From Chloroflexota bacterium (GTDB taxonomy: Bacteria > Chloroflexota > Limnocylindria > Limnocylindrales > CSP1-4): a DNA stretch of 5,031 bases. This document shows positions 4,753 through 5,031 of this stretch, one piece after another. A program made the translations under genes and the position numbers. Position 1 is the first letter of the stretch. The number at the start of each line of letters is the position of its first letter. Where the stretch lies: positions 1 to 5,031 of the forward strand of contig JAKAHL010000175.1 of the NCBI GenBank assembly GCA_021815005.1, read 5' to 3'. Under the pieces are notes generated by a model. The model searched no databases, had not been told where the DNA came from, and saw only the letters and a program-made list of their open reading frames with translations.

Positions 4753-5031
4753 GCCCCGTTGTCGGGATCCTCGTCGACCTCCCTGACAGGTTCGGTGTCA
4801 CCGCCGTCCCAGTACGGACTGTCCGCGCCGACCCCGCCGACCCCGCCGACCCTGTCGCGCCCGTCGCCACCTCCGGCGCCGCGACCGTCGAGCCACGCGG
4901 CCCGGGACGGGTCCCGCTCGAACGGCTCGGGCACCTGCGCCCGCACCAGGCGTGCCCGCGTCACGGCCCGACTGCCGTACTTGCGCCGGATCGCGTCCAG
5001 CGCCTCCGCGGCCGCGCGCCGTCGGGGGTCC
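4749..5031 (-). CDS. C-terminal part of a probable Y-family DNA polymerase (DinB/ImuB-like; 5' end off window)
   Basis: The frame is open from the right edge to a TGA at 4751-4749, giving the last 93 residues of a larger protein. The visible part begins DPRRRAAAEALDAIRRKYGS and continues RAVTRARLVRAQVPEPFERDP. A helix ALDAIRRKYG followed by a short RAVTRA segment is the usual end of the little-finger region in DinB-type translesion polymerases, which extend DNA past lesions. The catalytic domain is outside the window, so this is a recognition from a short stretch. The remaining ~50 residues form a disordered-looking Gly/Asp-rich tail with a VGGVGGVG run and an acidic end; I see no clear sliding-clamp QLxLF motif. 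A GTG at 4964 is internal, because the helix motif runs on upstream in frame. The SOS promoter of the next gene starts inside its stop codon. Confidence 0.65.
   Translation of the reverse strand, partial: DPRRRAAAEALDAIRRKYGSRAVTRARLVRAQVPEPFERDPSRAAWLDGRGAGGGDGRDRVGGVGGVGADSPYWDGGDTEPVREVDEDPDNGA
4827..4853. repeat. Three tandem 9-bp repeats in the polymerase tail
   Basis: GCCGACCCC occurs twice in a row and a third time as GCCGACCCT. In the minus-strand gene it encodes Val-Gly-Gly, Val-Gly-Gly, Val-Gly-Ala within the low-complexity C-terminal tail. In-frame 9-bp units would let the tail change length without a frameshift. Confidence 0.7.

Noticed and set aside
4676..4870. A 64-residue minus-strand frame spanning the SOS boxes
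   Set aside because: It runs through the promoter and operators and overlaps the end of the polymerase-like gene in another frame; its Thr/Gly/Ser-rich start comes from the repeat region.

Overview
This is a GC-rich bacterial chromosomal window (roughly 70% G+C by eye) with compact spacing: eight protein genes, two of them cut by the window edges, and no RNA genes, mobile elements or CRISPR arrays that I can see. Four minus-strand genes have a TANNNT -10 hexamer only 6-8 nt before the start codon and no Shine-Dalgarno, which suggests leaderless mRNAs. Two operators near the right edge are of the Gram-positive LexA type (CGAAC-N4-GTTCG). Together these point to an actinobacterium or a high-GC Chloroflexota lineage (Limnocylindria-like); the exact phylum is inference.

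Left part (1-1778): the first 33 codons of an unidentified minus-strand gene (possibly a GNAT acetyltransferase), then a complete histidine ammonia-lyase gene (hutH, minus strand) with all catalytic residues. A perfect 9-bp inverted repeat at 1784-1805 separates hutH from the divergent dedA gene and places the same TATCCT hexamer on both strands, so it looks like a symmetric divergent promoter or operator. Middle part (1860-3516): a DedA-family membrane protein (plus) converges on a histidine-phosphatase/phosphoglycerate-mutase-like enzyme (minus). The latter is divergent from a 66-residue, His-rich, single-span membrane protein that contains no Lys or Arg.

Right part (3521-5031): after a GC hairpin between convergent genes comes a stand-alone cyclodeaminase/cyclohydrolase (FTCD_C/FchA family, minus). 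Then comes a small minus-strand gene behind a strong promoter (TTGACA, 18 nt, TAGTCT) that carries two perfect SOS boxes. Upstream of it is the C-terminal end of what looks like a Y-family DNA polymerase, whose stop codon lies inside the -35 element of the SOS promoter. This corner looks like a DNA-damage-response locus: a translesion polymerase followed by a separately SOS-controlled 89-residue protein of unknown function.

Functionally, HutH (histidine to urocanate) and the FTCD_C-type enzyme (formimino or methenyl one-carbon transfer to folate) could belong to one histidine-to-one-carbon route, but they are not in one operon. The rest are independent housekeeping or stress genes. The most interesting signals are the SOS-regulated small gene, the symmetric divergent promoter, the leaderless-promoter pattern and the charge-biased His-rich microprotein.
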